A DNA stretch of 64,000 nucleotides from Rhynchopus euleeides (Eukaryota > Euglenozoa > Diplonemea > Diplonemida > Diplonemidae), in contig OY723297.1 in the NCBI GenBank assembly GCA_963210315.1, forward strand, positions 186,001-250,000. Direction: 5' to 3'. Made by a program: the position numbers and the translations under genes. The stretch's first letter is position 1. Every line of letters starts with the position of its first letter. Positions 9,906 through 20,283 of this stretch are shown here, piece after piece. A model generated the notes under the pieces. It made no database searches. It saw only the letters and a program-made list of their open reading frames with translations, and was not told where the DNA came from.

Positions 9906-10822
9906 CACCGGGAGGTGGGGAGGGATCTGCAGTGTGGGGTATGGTGTGTGGGGTGATGAAGCCTCCGGTTACCCCACCCGCTGCTGGATCAATGCTGAGA
10001 GGGTTGTGTATCAGTTCGAGGTGCCCCCCTGTTCGCTGCAGTCCTCTGTACTCTGTTGATGTCCTGTCACCAACGATCTGACGAAAGTCACATGTCGAGA
10101 AGGACTCTCTTGCACTCGCTTCCTGGGAACAGGACCCTGTGCAGGGGCTCGCAAGAGCAGTAAACCCCCCTCAATCCGACCCACGCAGAAAGAAACGGCA
10201 CCACACCGCTACTCCCTGCCCCGACTCAGAACTTTTGCGCCAAAACCGGGCAAAACACAAGCAACGCCCGGCCTGATAAGGAGGTTGTTTTTTGTTGCCC
10301 AAAGCGCCGCCCGACTATTTGATTGTTGTTGACACTGACAGAAGTACTGGTGTGGCAAGAAAAATATACGATTGAGCCAGCACGACGCAGGCCAGGGCGC
10401 AGCGCATAGGGGGGAATACTGAGTTACAAGACACGGAAATCTGCGAAAAGGATATGCAAAAAAAAACGGACTCGGCCCTTTTTGATGGGGCGCTGGGGGG
10501 AGGGAACCACCGCTCCCAACCCAGAAATAGTGAGAAACTCGGCGCACCGCCACACGCCCCTCAATGCCAAAGTGAGTACAAATGTGACACTTTAACAGAG
10601 CGCAGGCCACTGCGGCCCAACACTATCGGAAGTGAGGTGCAACCCACGCCAGAAGGCCTGGCGCCACGTGGCTCCAGGTATGAATTGCACGAAGGGCCTT
10701 CGCTCAGAAGTGCAGATGAGTAAGAAAAGGTGAGCCGCCTCAACACTGGCTGTAAAGTGACACAGAGCGAAGGCCCCAGAAGAGATGTTGTCAATCAGGG
10801 GTCTGAGTCGCAGGCAGCTCCG
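9906..10822. other. Intergenic spacer
   Basis: No gene seen. It contains an A-run and G-runs near 10457-10505 and a hairpin at 10694-10776 listed separately. Confidence 0.5.
10694..10776. other. Hairpin just beyond the cyclase-like gene
   Basis: Two perfect 12-base arms, GGGCCTTCGCTC (10694-10705) and GAGCGAAGGCCC (10765-10776), are separated by 59 bases. The structure lies 47 bases downstream of the stop codon at 10823 and so probably falls in the 3' UTR. Related half-motifs occur near 752-765 and 871-884, and GCGAAGGCC also occurs near 46720, so it may be a small dispersed repeat. Confidence 0.5.
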
Positions 10823-12580
10823 TCAGATTTGCACAACAAGGGGAGTCCGTGTTCTGTGCTCTTGTAAGAGCATGCGGACTATCGACCCGTGTTCCTTCGC
10901 GTGTTCCACTGCTGCCTCGGGGGTGCCCCCATCGATGTAGATGCGTACCGCCTCGCTACAGAGGGTCCACTTGGTGAAACCCAAACCGAGGCTGTACATC
11001 CACTCGGTCTTTGACAAGCTGGGGTCGAGTTGCTCGAACACCAGAAGCTCGTACACCGGGTGTAGCCCATTGCCCGTCTCACCGGCACCCAGGGAGATGA
11101 CATTTTCCTTGCTGACTCGCACGAGGTCCACTAGCCGCGGGAGCAGCAGCATCCCGAACTCGTGTTCCGCATCCCGGTTGGCAGCAACGTTGAGAACAAC
11201 CCGTCTGTTGAAGACGCGGGCTGCACGCTCCAGACCCATCACCACGGACATCAGATCTCCGATCAGTGAGAAGCGCCGCATATTGGCACACCCCATGTCG
11301 CCGCACTGAACCTGCCCCACTGCCACTCCGGTGCTCGTGGTCAGACCTGCACGTTCCTGGTTCTCCGAAACCTCATCCACCACTGTCGACAGCATCTGGG
11401 CTGTCCGCAACGCCGAGCAAGCGTGCATCGGGCACTGCCGAGATGTGTTAAATGACGCAAAGATCCTGTCCCCCACAAACAAATCCGCCACCCCGCGTTG
11501 CTGCTGGACCACGTTCAGCACCACCTGCAGCAGCGACCCGAAGGCCCCTGCGAACACAGCCGGGTCCTCCTCCAGCAGCGCCAGGCTGCCTCGCACGTTC
11601 ACCACCAACGCACACGCCCTCTTCTTCTGCAGATCCCCGAGACGCCGCGCCACCCCCAGGTCCGCTGGGACCACTTCGCTGGAAATCTCCGAGTGCGAAG
11701 AGGAAAAGGACAAGTCTGTGACGGACTGCGTCTCAGCCTGCGCCTCGGCCCCCTCAAAGCACGACTGCGGCAGGTAGGGCCGGTACATCCGCAGGTTCTG
11801 CTCCAGCTGCTGTAGGGCGTGGTGCAGGGCCTGCGGTAGGTTCACCGCCTCCCCGGGCAGCATCTCCGCCACCGTGTCCACGTCGTACCTGGCGAGAAGC
11901 TGTGCGATCGCCTCCACTGTCCGGATGGTGTGCACCATCGACAGCTGCTCTGTTTCCACCTCCGCCGCAAAGCCACGCGTGGTAAAAAAGTCGATGATCA
12001 GGACGCTGAGTGAGAAGGCTAAGCTGCGCAGCCCCCCACCGGACTCCAGTTTGCATGGCGGGTCGCTGCAGTCGCACATCGGGTGGATGGCCTCCCAGCG
12101 ATCTTCCTTGGAAGCGGTGCCAGGAACGTCGAACAGCCCGAAACGGAATGTCATCTCGAGAATAGACACGGCAACCCAGAACGACGCTATCCCAATGACG
12201 GCTGTGGCGAAGCGCTTCCCGAGGCGCAGCACCAGCGACAGGTCGGCAAGGAGGATCATGAGTGGCCACACAGGCTCACCGGCGGTGGAGCGGCGGTGTA
12301 GGTCGAGCAGGGCAATCGCAACACACCACGCTACAACCTGACACTTCAGGAAGATGTTGCGGAGGGGCTTGTGGCAGATGCACACCACGAGGATGAAGCC
12401 GCTCGCCACCGCGAAGACCATCGCGCAGAGCATCGTGACCAAGGGGGCCCCAGGGGCCGACAGGTAGATCAGCGTTGACACCAGGTTCGTCAGGGAGACT
12501 ATAAAGGCTATCTTTCGCTTCGACCGCTCCCTGCCCTGCAGCTGCCCATTCATGGACAGCACCCTTTCGAGCCATCCCAT
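10823..12580 (-). CDS. Multi-pass membrane protein with cyclase-fold domain
   Basis: A 585-residue protein. The N-terminal 200 residues hold about six hydrophobic segments (for example KIAFIVSLTNLVSTLIYLS and AVIGIASFWVAVSILEM). After a linker, residues about 318-470 resemble a class III nucleotidyl cyclase homology domain: CALVVNVRGS, VADLFVGDRIFASFNTS, then GVAVGQVQCGDMGC and MRRFSLIGD. In active cyclases the first of these motifs carries a metal-binding Asp, but here the position appears as Asn (VVNVRG); the Asp in VGDRIFASF is retained. It may therefore be a regulatory or degenerate cyclase-like domain, not an active enzyme. The ATG at 12580 was chosen because a CCCCTCTTCTGCAG acceptor lies about 48 bases upstream. 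The frame stays open to 12946, but that extension is low complexity. No substrate can be assigned. Confidence 0.65.
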   Translation of the reverse strand: MGWLERVLSMNGQLQGRERSKRKIAFIVSLTNLVSTLIYLSAPGAPLVTMLCAMVFAVASGFILVVCICHKPLRNIFLKCQVVAWCVAIALLDLHRRSTAGEPVWPLMILLADLSLVLRLGKRFATAVIGIASFWVAVSILEMTFRFGLFDVPGTASKEDRWEAIHPMCDCSDPPCKLESGGGLRSLAFSLSVLIIDFFTTRGFAAEVETEQLSMVHTIRTVEAIAQLLARYDVDTVAEMLPGEAVNLPQALHHALQQLEQNLRMYRPYLPQSCFEGAEAQAETQSVTDLSFSSSHSEISSEVVPADLGVARRLGDLQKKRACALVVNVRGSLALLEEDPAVFAGAFGSLLQVVLNVVQQQRGVADLFVGDRIFASFNTSRQCPMHACSALRTAQMLSTVVDEVSENQERAGLTTSTGVAVGQVQCGDMGCANMRRFSLIGDLMSVVMGLERAARVFNRRVVLNVAANRDAEHEFGMLLLPRLVDLVRVSKENVISLGAGETGNGLHPVYELLVFEQLDPSLSKTEWMYSLGLGFTKWTLCSEAVRIYIDGGTPEAAVEHAKEHGSIVRMLLQEHRTRTPLVVQI

Positions 12581-12627
12581 TGTGCAATAGGAGGTAGGCA
12601 GGGAAGAACCAGGTTGTGCCCGGTGAG

Positions 12628-12645
12628 CTGCAGAAGAGGGGTGCG
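12628..12645 (-). promoter_or_regulatory. Likely trans-splice acceptor of the cyclase-like gene
   Basis: Minus-strand ACGCACCCCTCTTCTGCAG ends in the AG at 12629-12628, 48 bases before the ATG at 12580. It is a textbook pyrimidine-AG acceptor. Trans-splicing is inferred from the overall gene arrangement. Confidence 0.45.
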
Positions 12646-14297
12646 TGTATGTGCGTGTGTGTGAGCATGCAGGCAACAAGGCAACGTGGCTTTCGGGAAA
12701 GCCCCACGCCTGCCTGCTCTTGAATCTGAGTGTGGGATAATGACGAGACGATGGGTTGTCCCACACAACGCAAGGCGCTGCCCAAACGCAGTCCACAGGC
12801 ACAGGGAGGGGGTGTGCGGCCACTCTGCTGCACCGCACGGGCTGCACCCCCATCAGACAGCAGGACATCGACGTCAGTACATCGCCACCACGCTCCCAAG
12901 GGCTCGACCAGAGGCGAGAGGGCGAGGCAGGGCCTTGACAGGCCACACGGCACGGCTAGACACACCACATGCATACACACATTGCACAAGGGCTCACGAC
13001 GCAGCAGTCGGGAATTGCCAGACTAGTCGAAATGCAGTCGGAGACCCGGCTGCCGCGTGGTGCCGGAGGAGTAGGGTTGAGGGGGCGGAGGAAAGCTGAG
13101 GAAGCCTTCATAGAATTCACACCAACAGCGCAGGGGTGGCAGATCAGTCCCCAACCCACGGCCTGCCCCGCAGGGCTCAGAGCTGGAGGTGGGGAGGGGG
13201 GGGGGGGGTTTTTTTCTGGGGGGAAACATAGTTGGAAACTTACACGTTTAGAAACAGAACTTTTCTTTTGGAGGGGGGTCGCCCCCCCCCCCCTCCTCCT
13301 CTCCCCCCCCCTCCATTTTTGTTTGTCGAACACACATGAGACACCCCCCCCTCTGTAAACACACACACACACACCCCTTTGATGAGATACCCTTTTCCAC
13401 AAACACAAAGTAGGTGACTGTCCCTCAGGACCTCAGGGGATCGCCTGGACAGCACCAGGCAGGCCCTCCCTGCAGTGACCCCCCTACTGGAGGCCACCAC
13501 CGCCCCTGCCGAAAGGAGAGGGGGTGGGCTGCATAGGGTCGAAAGGAGGGGCTCTGCCTGGGTGCTGTGTCTCGCCCCCTCAGCTAAGAGGGGCCCGATC
13601 GGAATAAAATACAGCAGCAGTCTCCCCGAGAAAGCCAGCGGAGGCCTCCCTTACAAATATAGACGGGGTTTGCGGGATTACATGGGATGGCCATAGAGGG
13701 GATCTGTGCCAGGTCTGGGGGGTTCCAGGATCACACCATTACAAATGTTCTTTTTTTTGGTGTCGACAATCACATACACCGTGAGAGCTAGACTACTGCA
13801 CAGGGTACGATTTATCCCACTGACGCCTTGATTGACGCATTGATCGCTTCGGAGCCTTCTATCAAAAATATTCTGGACCAATGCCGCCCCCTCCCTCCCT
13901 CCTTCCTCCACAATCCAGAGCTACCCAGAGGGTCTCCCCAAGGAGGCAGGACGGGCTAGGCTGCCGCTGCGGCCCCACGATGAAATCGTGGCTTTGGGGG
14001 CTTGGCGTTGCCGCAGAAAGTGCACAAAGACATCGAGAAACGTGAGCCCCGCCCAGCCTCACAATAGAGGCGACGAACTGGCTCACTTTGGCACAGAGAG
14101 GAGTCACTCCTACCCCCTCCCCCTTGAGACATGCTGCCCTGCAGCAGGTGTGTAGGGCTGCACCCCCAGCTCTGCAGGGTGGGGGTGGCGCGATCCCTTT
14201 GGTGAGCCGCGCGCCGCAGAGTGCAGGAGGCTGACGTTTTTACAGCACGGCACACCCTGCAGGGTGAGGCGTCTGTGGGGGGGGGGGGGGGGGGGGG
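12646..14297. other. Gene-free, homopolymer-rich stretch
   Basis: No supported gene. Homopolymer and low-complexity blocks include G-runs at 13195-13210, C-runs at 13280-13315, a (CA)n tract near 13360-13375, and a G18 run at about 14279-14297 that borders the transposon stack. Confidence 0.5.
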
Positions 14298-14299
14298 TA

Positions 14300-15632
14300 G
14301 GGGGGGTCATAAGCCCCCCTAAAAACGTACAAATACCAAAAATTTCAACATACCATCAGAACCGCCCTAATACCTGATCTGACCCGAAAATCCGACCCAT
14401 ACCCCCCCGGAAACCGTCTGGAGCCCACTTGTGACACCTGATGCGCACTTTTGTGATGATTTTTTGGGGTCCTAAAAAATGTACCTCAGTTTCGTACCTT
14501 GCCTTTGTACCTGAACCACTCCCGACCGCAATATTTCGTTCTTTGCCTTTTCTGCGGTGGTTCCGGCTCAGGTGGCACAATGTTGCCTCCCCAGTGCCTC
14601 GGCAAGGTCTTTCTTGTACCTGATTGGTGGGAATGTTGTGTTGTTGCGCCAGCTGAATGAGTTCAGCCACCTTCTGGGTGTAGTACACCACGCAGTCTCA
14701 ACAGCACGTATGAGAGTGTACCATGTGAGGACTCAACAAAGTCATTGGATAGGCATCTGCCTGCCGACTCAACCCCCACAGTGCGACCGCAAGATCGTCA
14801 GGGATGTCTCAACGCCAGGGGAATACTCTCCCCTGGCGTTGTACAACCCTACTCTTAATCCTCGGGTCCTCTCCTGGAGGCGGTGGTGGCGGGCCCGCAA
14901 CGCTTCGTACTTCCGGTACGGACTGGGGTAGTCTGCCCGGCTGACCCGCTCATCGCTTCCTAGATCATCTGCTGCTCTGGAGCTGCCATCACTCACTGCC
15001 CACATCAGTTGGTGTAGGGGTAGGAGCAGGAGGAGTGGGAGGAGTAGGAGTGCAGGTGACATCTTTCTTGGCCAGCAAGGAACGCCGCTTTTCGCACGTG
15101 CGTGCAGTTGATGCACCACTGCATATATCTGTCGTCACCACGTCCCACTCGCTCTCCTATGTACCCAGCCCGACGGAGCGCCCGAAATAATGTCGCCTCA
15201 CGGATGTCGTGTGCCGTTTTCTTCTGACGCAGGTCTGCCACAACGCTCTCTGCCGGGACCCCGCACATCTCCCGTTTGGCGAGCGTCTTTCGAGCAAGGT
15301 ACCCCTCTGCAGCAGCATCTGACACCTCTGCGAGGCCCTAGGCACACGGCATGTGTTGCTCGGCGTGCTGGGTGAGCGTAGTGATACCCTTTCCTTGCAA
15401 AGAACGAAATACTGCGGTCGGGAGTGGTTCAGGTACAAAGGCAAGGTACGAAACTGAGGTACATTTTTTAGGACCCCAAAAAATCATCACAAAAGTGCGC
15501 ATCAGGTGTCACAAGTGGGCTCCAGACGGTTTCCGGGGGGGTATGGGTCGGATTTTCGGGTCAGATCAGGTATTAGGGCGGTTCTGATGGTATGTTGAAA
15601 AATGTGGTTTTGTACGGGCTTATGACCCCCCC
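14300..15632. mobile_element. TIR element family C, flanked by TA
   Basis: A 1333-bp element with nearly identical terminal inverted repeats of about 245 bp (14300-14543 and 15396-15632). The outer ends are GGGGGGGTCATAAGCCC and its complement GGGCTTATGACCCCCCC. It is flanked by TA on both sides (14298-14299 and 15633-15634). The interior has only short minus-strand frames. One of about 100 residues at 15005-15325 includes TLFRALRRAGYIGERVG and QWCINCTHVRKA, a helix-rich stretch with a Cys pair, but no transposase catalytic motif is visible. It is probably non-autonomous. Such long TIRs could also form a foldback structure. Confidence 0.85.
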
Positions 15633-16515
15633 TAGGGCAGTGATTAAATAAACGTTGAAAACGTTTAGCGTTTATAAACGTTTAGCGTTTTTCAGAATTC
15701 TGAGCGGAAATAAACGTTCAGATAAACGCTTAATAAACGTTTCCCTGCAGGCTCTGCCACTGAGTCACTTTACATCATAATGCATCATGGCCAGCGCACC
15801 ACACCCCAAATTCCAGGGCGGGGGGGCACCGCTGCGGTGAGGACAGCAAGATGTCGAAGCGCAAGGTCGAAACCATCGGCGCTATTTCTGGCCACTTCTT
15901 GTACCCGTGCCTGCTGTAGGCCAACCAGGTGCCTGTTCCAGTCAGTTGCCTCCCATCAGAGGAGGCATCTGAGAGACTCTCGTATGGCGTCCCTGTGCCA
16001 CATGATCACAGGTGAGGCACCACACCCGAGGACGCGCTCCCTGGCAACGGATGCGCCGTGCCACAGACCCAGCTGCCGTAAGCTCCCAAGAACAGCGTCA
16101 AATGGGACGCGAACTGTACCATACTTCTCCCACAACTGTTCCTGGCGCGATTACCTCATATTGGCTTGCCTTTTGGCCTCTGGAGGGCACCGAGAAGCTG
16201 TTATGTTTCAGAACAATCAACGACAACAGTTCTTCTGTGCATCTGGCAGGTTGAGGTGTGCTTGCTCTGCTTGATGTGTCCTGTGGTGTGCAGCCCAGGT
16301 ACAAGTTCTGTCCCAAAAATTTTGGTTGCTAAAAACGGCATGTCGGGGGCATACCACCCCCTGGGAGTGGGCGGAATTGAGTTTCCGGAGCATATTGGGC
16401 ACTTTCTGCCACCAGAATCGTGTGGGAGTGTGTGAGGTCAGATTATGTGGGTGGGGTGCGGGCACAAGCTGCTTCGCTAAATAAACGCTAAACGTTTAGC
16501 GTTTATAAACGTTTA

Positions 16516-17828
16516 CTGGGGGGGGGCAATTAATCGTAAGTAGTCGAATAATCGTAAGGGGGCGATTAATTGTACAACATTTTCTGGGCCATTTATACGT
16601 AAATTTGTTTTGAATAATCGTAGGGGTTACGATTATTCACTTTTGGCCAAATTTCTGACTTTTCCTCAGAAGATCAAGCAACAGGAACAGCAGGGATCCC
16701 ACTCAGGCTGTACAAAGTGGAGAATCGGTCGTCATAGACCAGTGATTGAGTCACCCCACATGTCGGAGCACACATGCCCCGAGTTTAATGGGTGGAAGAG
16801 AGTATGGTTTGAGGCCCCCCCGCCCCCAGGTTCCCTGCCAGTGAGGTGAGCCTGGGGGGGGGGGGGGGGGCACCAAAATTCTGGGGTGGCCCATACGCAA
16901 CCTCAGGAAGATGGACACAGTCCAGAAACTGTACCCCACAAGGAACAGATGTTCACTACCGTGGCCTCCGGCGGCTGGGGGGCTCCGCCCCCCAGACCCC
17001 CCTGTGGACTCTCTTTGCATTCTCTGTACCACCTCGAAGGGTGCACCCGAGCCAAGCACCCAAGCATGGGAACTAGGCTGGAAACTGATACAGTCATTGA
17101 AATAGATCGGGACAGCCAGGGCTCCCAGTCACCGTCATACGAAGGGACTATGCGAACTGGAGACGGCGCAAGAGCAGGTGCAGCTGTGCTGTATTCTTGA
17201 GGGCTCCCGCTACGTCAAAAACCACGCCCTCATCCAAACGTAAGGACTGAGCCAAGGCGTCAATCCCTTCGGACCTCGTCAGCGCCCCAGGAACACAGGC
17301 CCCGTCATCGGTATTCGACGCGTGCCCCGCGCACGCCAGCCAACGACGCTCTGGTGCTGGGGATGGGGTCGAGGGGGTGGTGTGGCAGGCAGGGAAGTGC
17401 ACGGGACCAGAAAAACCATTCGACGGTCGAGCGCGCACTGGGTGTGGAGGGTACCTAAAAAACGGGTCACAGGGTCCGACATCGGGTGTCGGACCCCACC
17501 GTGTGCCCATCTGGATGACTCAAGCGCCTCACACCGGGTCCCTCCCCTCCTGGTGGCCCACCGGGGTGCTATGGCCAGTTTCCACCGGTGCTGTTGCTGT
17601 GTGCACGGAATGCCGGTGAGACAGGCCGAGAATGCGACCCACACCCACCCCCACCCCACCAATTGACATTCTGAACAGCAAAACGGGTAAATTTTTGCCA
17701 AAAGTGAATAATCGTAACCCCTACGATTATTCACCACCGTTGAAAATTTGTAAATTTTGGGACACCCGATTTATACAGACCGCGTCGCTAAATAATCGTA
17801 GGGGTTACAATTATTTGACCCCCCCCAG
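16516..17828. mobile_element. TIR element family B, nested in element A
   Basis: A 1313-bp insertion inside element A. The ends are CTGGGGGGGGG and CCCCCCCCAG, flanked by TA (16514-16515 and 17829-17830). Comparison with copy 2 of A gives the empty site at 18774-18775, where GTTTAACG is intact with one TA. Both subterminal regions carry repeated AATAATCGTA/TACGATTATT motifs. The interior holds a GC-rich hairpin block at 16941-17007 that recurs near 58.7 and 60.1 kb. No transposase frame is recognisable. Confidence 0.9.
16941..17007. repeat. Mobile 67-bp hairpin module
   Basis: This block runs from AGGAACAGATGTTCACTACC through the hairpin CTGGGGGGCTCCGCCCCCCAG to CCCTGTGG. The same block appears, reverse-complemented, at 58683-58749 and 60044-60110, inside otherwise unrelated repeats. 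The stem resembles a strong terminator hairpin, though no U-tract follows. Confidence 0.75.
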
Positions 17829-17887
17829 TAACGTTTATTGAAAAACGGTTTCTGAAATAAACGTCGTTTATTGGGTTCACTGCCCTA

Positions 17888-18830
17888 GGGCAGTGATTAA
17901 ATAAACGTTGAAAACGTTTAGCGTTTATAAACGTTTAACGTTTCTCAAAATTCTGAGCGGAAATAAACGTTCAGATAAACGCTTAATAAACGTTTCCTGC
18001 AGGCTCTGCCACTGAGTCACTTTACACCATAATATATCATGGCCAGCACACCACACCCCAAATTCCAGGGCGGGGGGTCACCGCTGCGGTGAGGACAGCA
18101 AGATGTCGAAGCGCAGGGTCGAAAACATCGGCGCTATTTCTGGCCACTTCTTGTACCCGTGCCTGCTGTACCAGGTGCCTGTTCCAGGCCTGCTGTACCA
18201 GGTGCCTCCCATCAGAGGAGGCATCTGAGAGACTCTCGTATGGCGTCCCTGTGCCACATGCTCACAGGTGAGGCACCACACCCGAGGACGCGCTCCCTGG
18301 CAACGGATGCGCCGTGCCACAGACCCAGCTGCCGTAAGCTCCCAAGAACAGCGTCAAATGGGACACGAACTGTACCATACTTCTCCCACAACTGTTCCTG
18401 GCGCGATTACCTCATATTGGCTTGCCTTTTGGCCTCTGGAGGGCACCGAGAAGCTGTTATGTTTCAGAACAATCAACAACGACAACAGTTCTTCTGTGCA
18501 TCTGGCAGGTTGAGGTGTGCTTGCTCTGCTTGATGTGTCCTGTGGTGTGCAGCCCAGGTACAAGTTCTGTCCCAAAAATTTTGGTTGCTAAAAACGGCAT
18601 CGTCGGGGGCATACCACCCCCTGTGAGTGGGCGGAATTGAGTTTCCGGAGCATATTGGGCACTTTCTGCCACCAGAATCGTGTGGGAGTGTGTGAGGTCA
18701 GGTTATGTGGGTGGGGTGTGGGCACAAGCTGCTTCGCTAAATAAACGCTAAACGTTTAGCGTTTATAAACGTTTAACGTTTATTTAAAAACGGTTTCTGA
18801 AATAAACGTCGTTTATTGGGTTCACTGCCC
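17888..18830. mobile_element. TIR element family A, copy 2, intact
   Basis: A 943-bp copy of element A immediately following copy 1, in the same orientation and sharing the TA at 17886-17887. The right flank is TA (18831-18832) followed by a G-run. It differs from copy 1 by small substitutions and indels and carries the unfilled B target at 18774-18775. A minus-strand frame at 18078-18320 contains CLTCEHVAQGRH, weakly like a zinc finger, but this is not enough to call a transposase. Confidence 0.9.
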
Positions 18831-18832
18831 TA

Positions 18833-19201
18833 GGGGGGGGGGGGCGCGATGTGGGGGCGAAGCGGGGGTGGTGCTTCCGCCACTCACCACTCGGCAGAAG
18901 GCAGGTCTGCGGAAGAACACTTCCCACAGCCAGAGGGGTTCCACATCGGGAGATGCCGGCACAGCAACCGATGCGATAGCATCCTGCGAGCAGGCATGAG
19001 ACGACCGCCCCCCTCCGCCCTGCGGGAAGGGAAATCTGCCCAAGAGTTGCTGCGGGCGGCACACACTCGAGGGCATGCTTGCCAGCTGTTCGGAAGAGAG
19101 CGTCGCCGCGAATGGCCCCAACCAAAGGCAACAAGCGTCTGCACTGGTGGGCGGCATGCGGGCGGCTCTCCGTCAGGAAAAGGGGAACCGCTCACCTGAG
19201 C
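18833..19201. other. Short gene-free stretch
   Basis: It begins with a G-run and GCGCGATG bordering the transposon stack and ends at the stop codon of the SPRY-like gene. I see no feature beyond presumed 3' UTR. Confidence 0.5.
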
Positions 19202-20283
19202 TCAGTAGTACCCAGGCGGGGGTCCGTATCCAGGCTTCTTGCCGCCCTTCGTCCCTTTGCCGCCCTTCCCGCCTTTGCTGGGCTTGCCTCCTTTCCCCAT
19301 CGGGGGGCCCCTGCCCTTGCCGGGGGGCATCGCTGCAAAGCTGGGTGGTGGCTGCCAATTTGGGAGCAGCACGGCTTGGTCATCCACGAAGTTGAGAAAC
19401 ACCTGCGTGGGTGAGGGTTGTGGAGTAGGGAAAGCTTTTGACGGGGTGCAAACCATTGCACGTTCCATATCATTTGTGCACCACACACAGGTTTTTTTTG
19501 TGTTTGCAGTTTTTTTCCCCCCCCACAGATTTGGTTGTTTGCAAAACAACATACGAAGAGATGCAGCGTGTCGTGCGGCAGCTTCATCTCCAGCGTATCC
19601 ACCACACACTCCCCGTTGATATACATGCTGGCATTGACCCTGCCCTGCCGGGAACCGCACCGGATGATGAACCCGACTTCTACAGACCTCCCCTGCCAGG
19701 GGGTGTAGTTCCGCTGCTCGCCTTGCACGGACACCGTGCCATAAGAGGCCGCCAGCAGGGTGGGCAGCCAGCTGCTGCTACCCGGGCGCCTCATCGGGTC
19801 GAAAGACGACGACGGCGTGAGCCCCACCATGAAGTTGCCTTCGTTGAGGCTCCGCAGCTCTGCGGCGGTGATGCGGACGCCGAAGGCAGTGCCGTGGCGC
19901 AGCGCACTGCTCCACAGCATGCCGTAGTGCCCGTAGGTGTCGGTGACGCCCTGCTGACCCAGCACCGCGCGGTGCCCCTCCACCAGCAGGGCAGGGTGCA
20001 CCACCTGCCACACCCCATTCTCATACCGCTCCCCCACGCCACGGCCTGCCACACCGTGCTGCCCGCCGCTCGTCTTCCACAGGTCGTAGCTGACATCGTC
20101 CACCCAGCAGCTGGTCCGCGGGATGGTGTCGGGCGCCACCGCCGCAACAGGCCCTACGGACTGCGGCGGCCTGATGGGGTCGAAGTCCCCTGGCGCGTAC
20201 CTCCCCTGCGGCGACCCCGGTGGGGACCCTGGGGATGGGTACCCCTTCGAGCCCTTCCCGCCCTTGGGTGGCTTGTTGCCCAT
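19202..20283 (-). CDS. SPRY-like domain protein with Gly/Lys-rich ends
   Basis: A spliced gene: exon 1 is 19555-20283, exon 2 is 19202-19402, and a 152-base intron runs GTATGT to CGCAG, joining codons in phase 0. It encodes 309 residues. The N-terminus, MGNKPPKGGKGSKGYPSPG, starts with a Met-Gly myristoylation context and is Lys/Gly-rich. The centre is beta-rich, with GTAFGVRITAAELRSLNEG, MVGLTPSSSFD, WQGRSVEVGFIIRCG and MYINGECVVDTL, and resembles a SPRY/B30.2 or concanavalin-like sheet. Splicing gives HDTLHLF-VFLNFVDDQAVLL, which completes the sheet well. The tail is GKGG/SKGG-rich and ends GYGPPPGYY. Function is unknown; a protein-interaction role is plausible. Without the splice the frame runs on to 19192 with an implausible tail. 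Confidence 0.7.

Larger units (their letters stand above)
15635..17885. mobile_element. TIR element family A, copy 1, split by element B
   Basis: About 936 bp of element A interrupted by the 1313-bp element B. The ends are GGGCAGTGATTAAATAAACG and TTATTGGGTTCACTGCCC, flanked by TA at 15633-15634 and 17886-17887. Both subterminal regions carry many copies of AAACGTTTA/ATAAACG, the sort of array that transposases bind. It is closely similar to copy 2 at 17888-18830. The interior contains open frames on both strands, but they are not conserved between copies in length and show no transposase signature. It is likely a non-autonomous element. Confidence 0.9.

Noticed and set aside
15780-16274. A 164-codon frame in element A as a possible transposase
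   Set aside because: It is altered in the second copy of A, has no DDE or zinc-finger pattern I can defend, and the element is too short to be autonomous.
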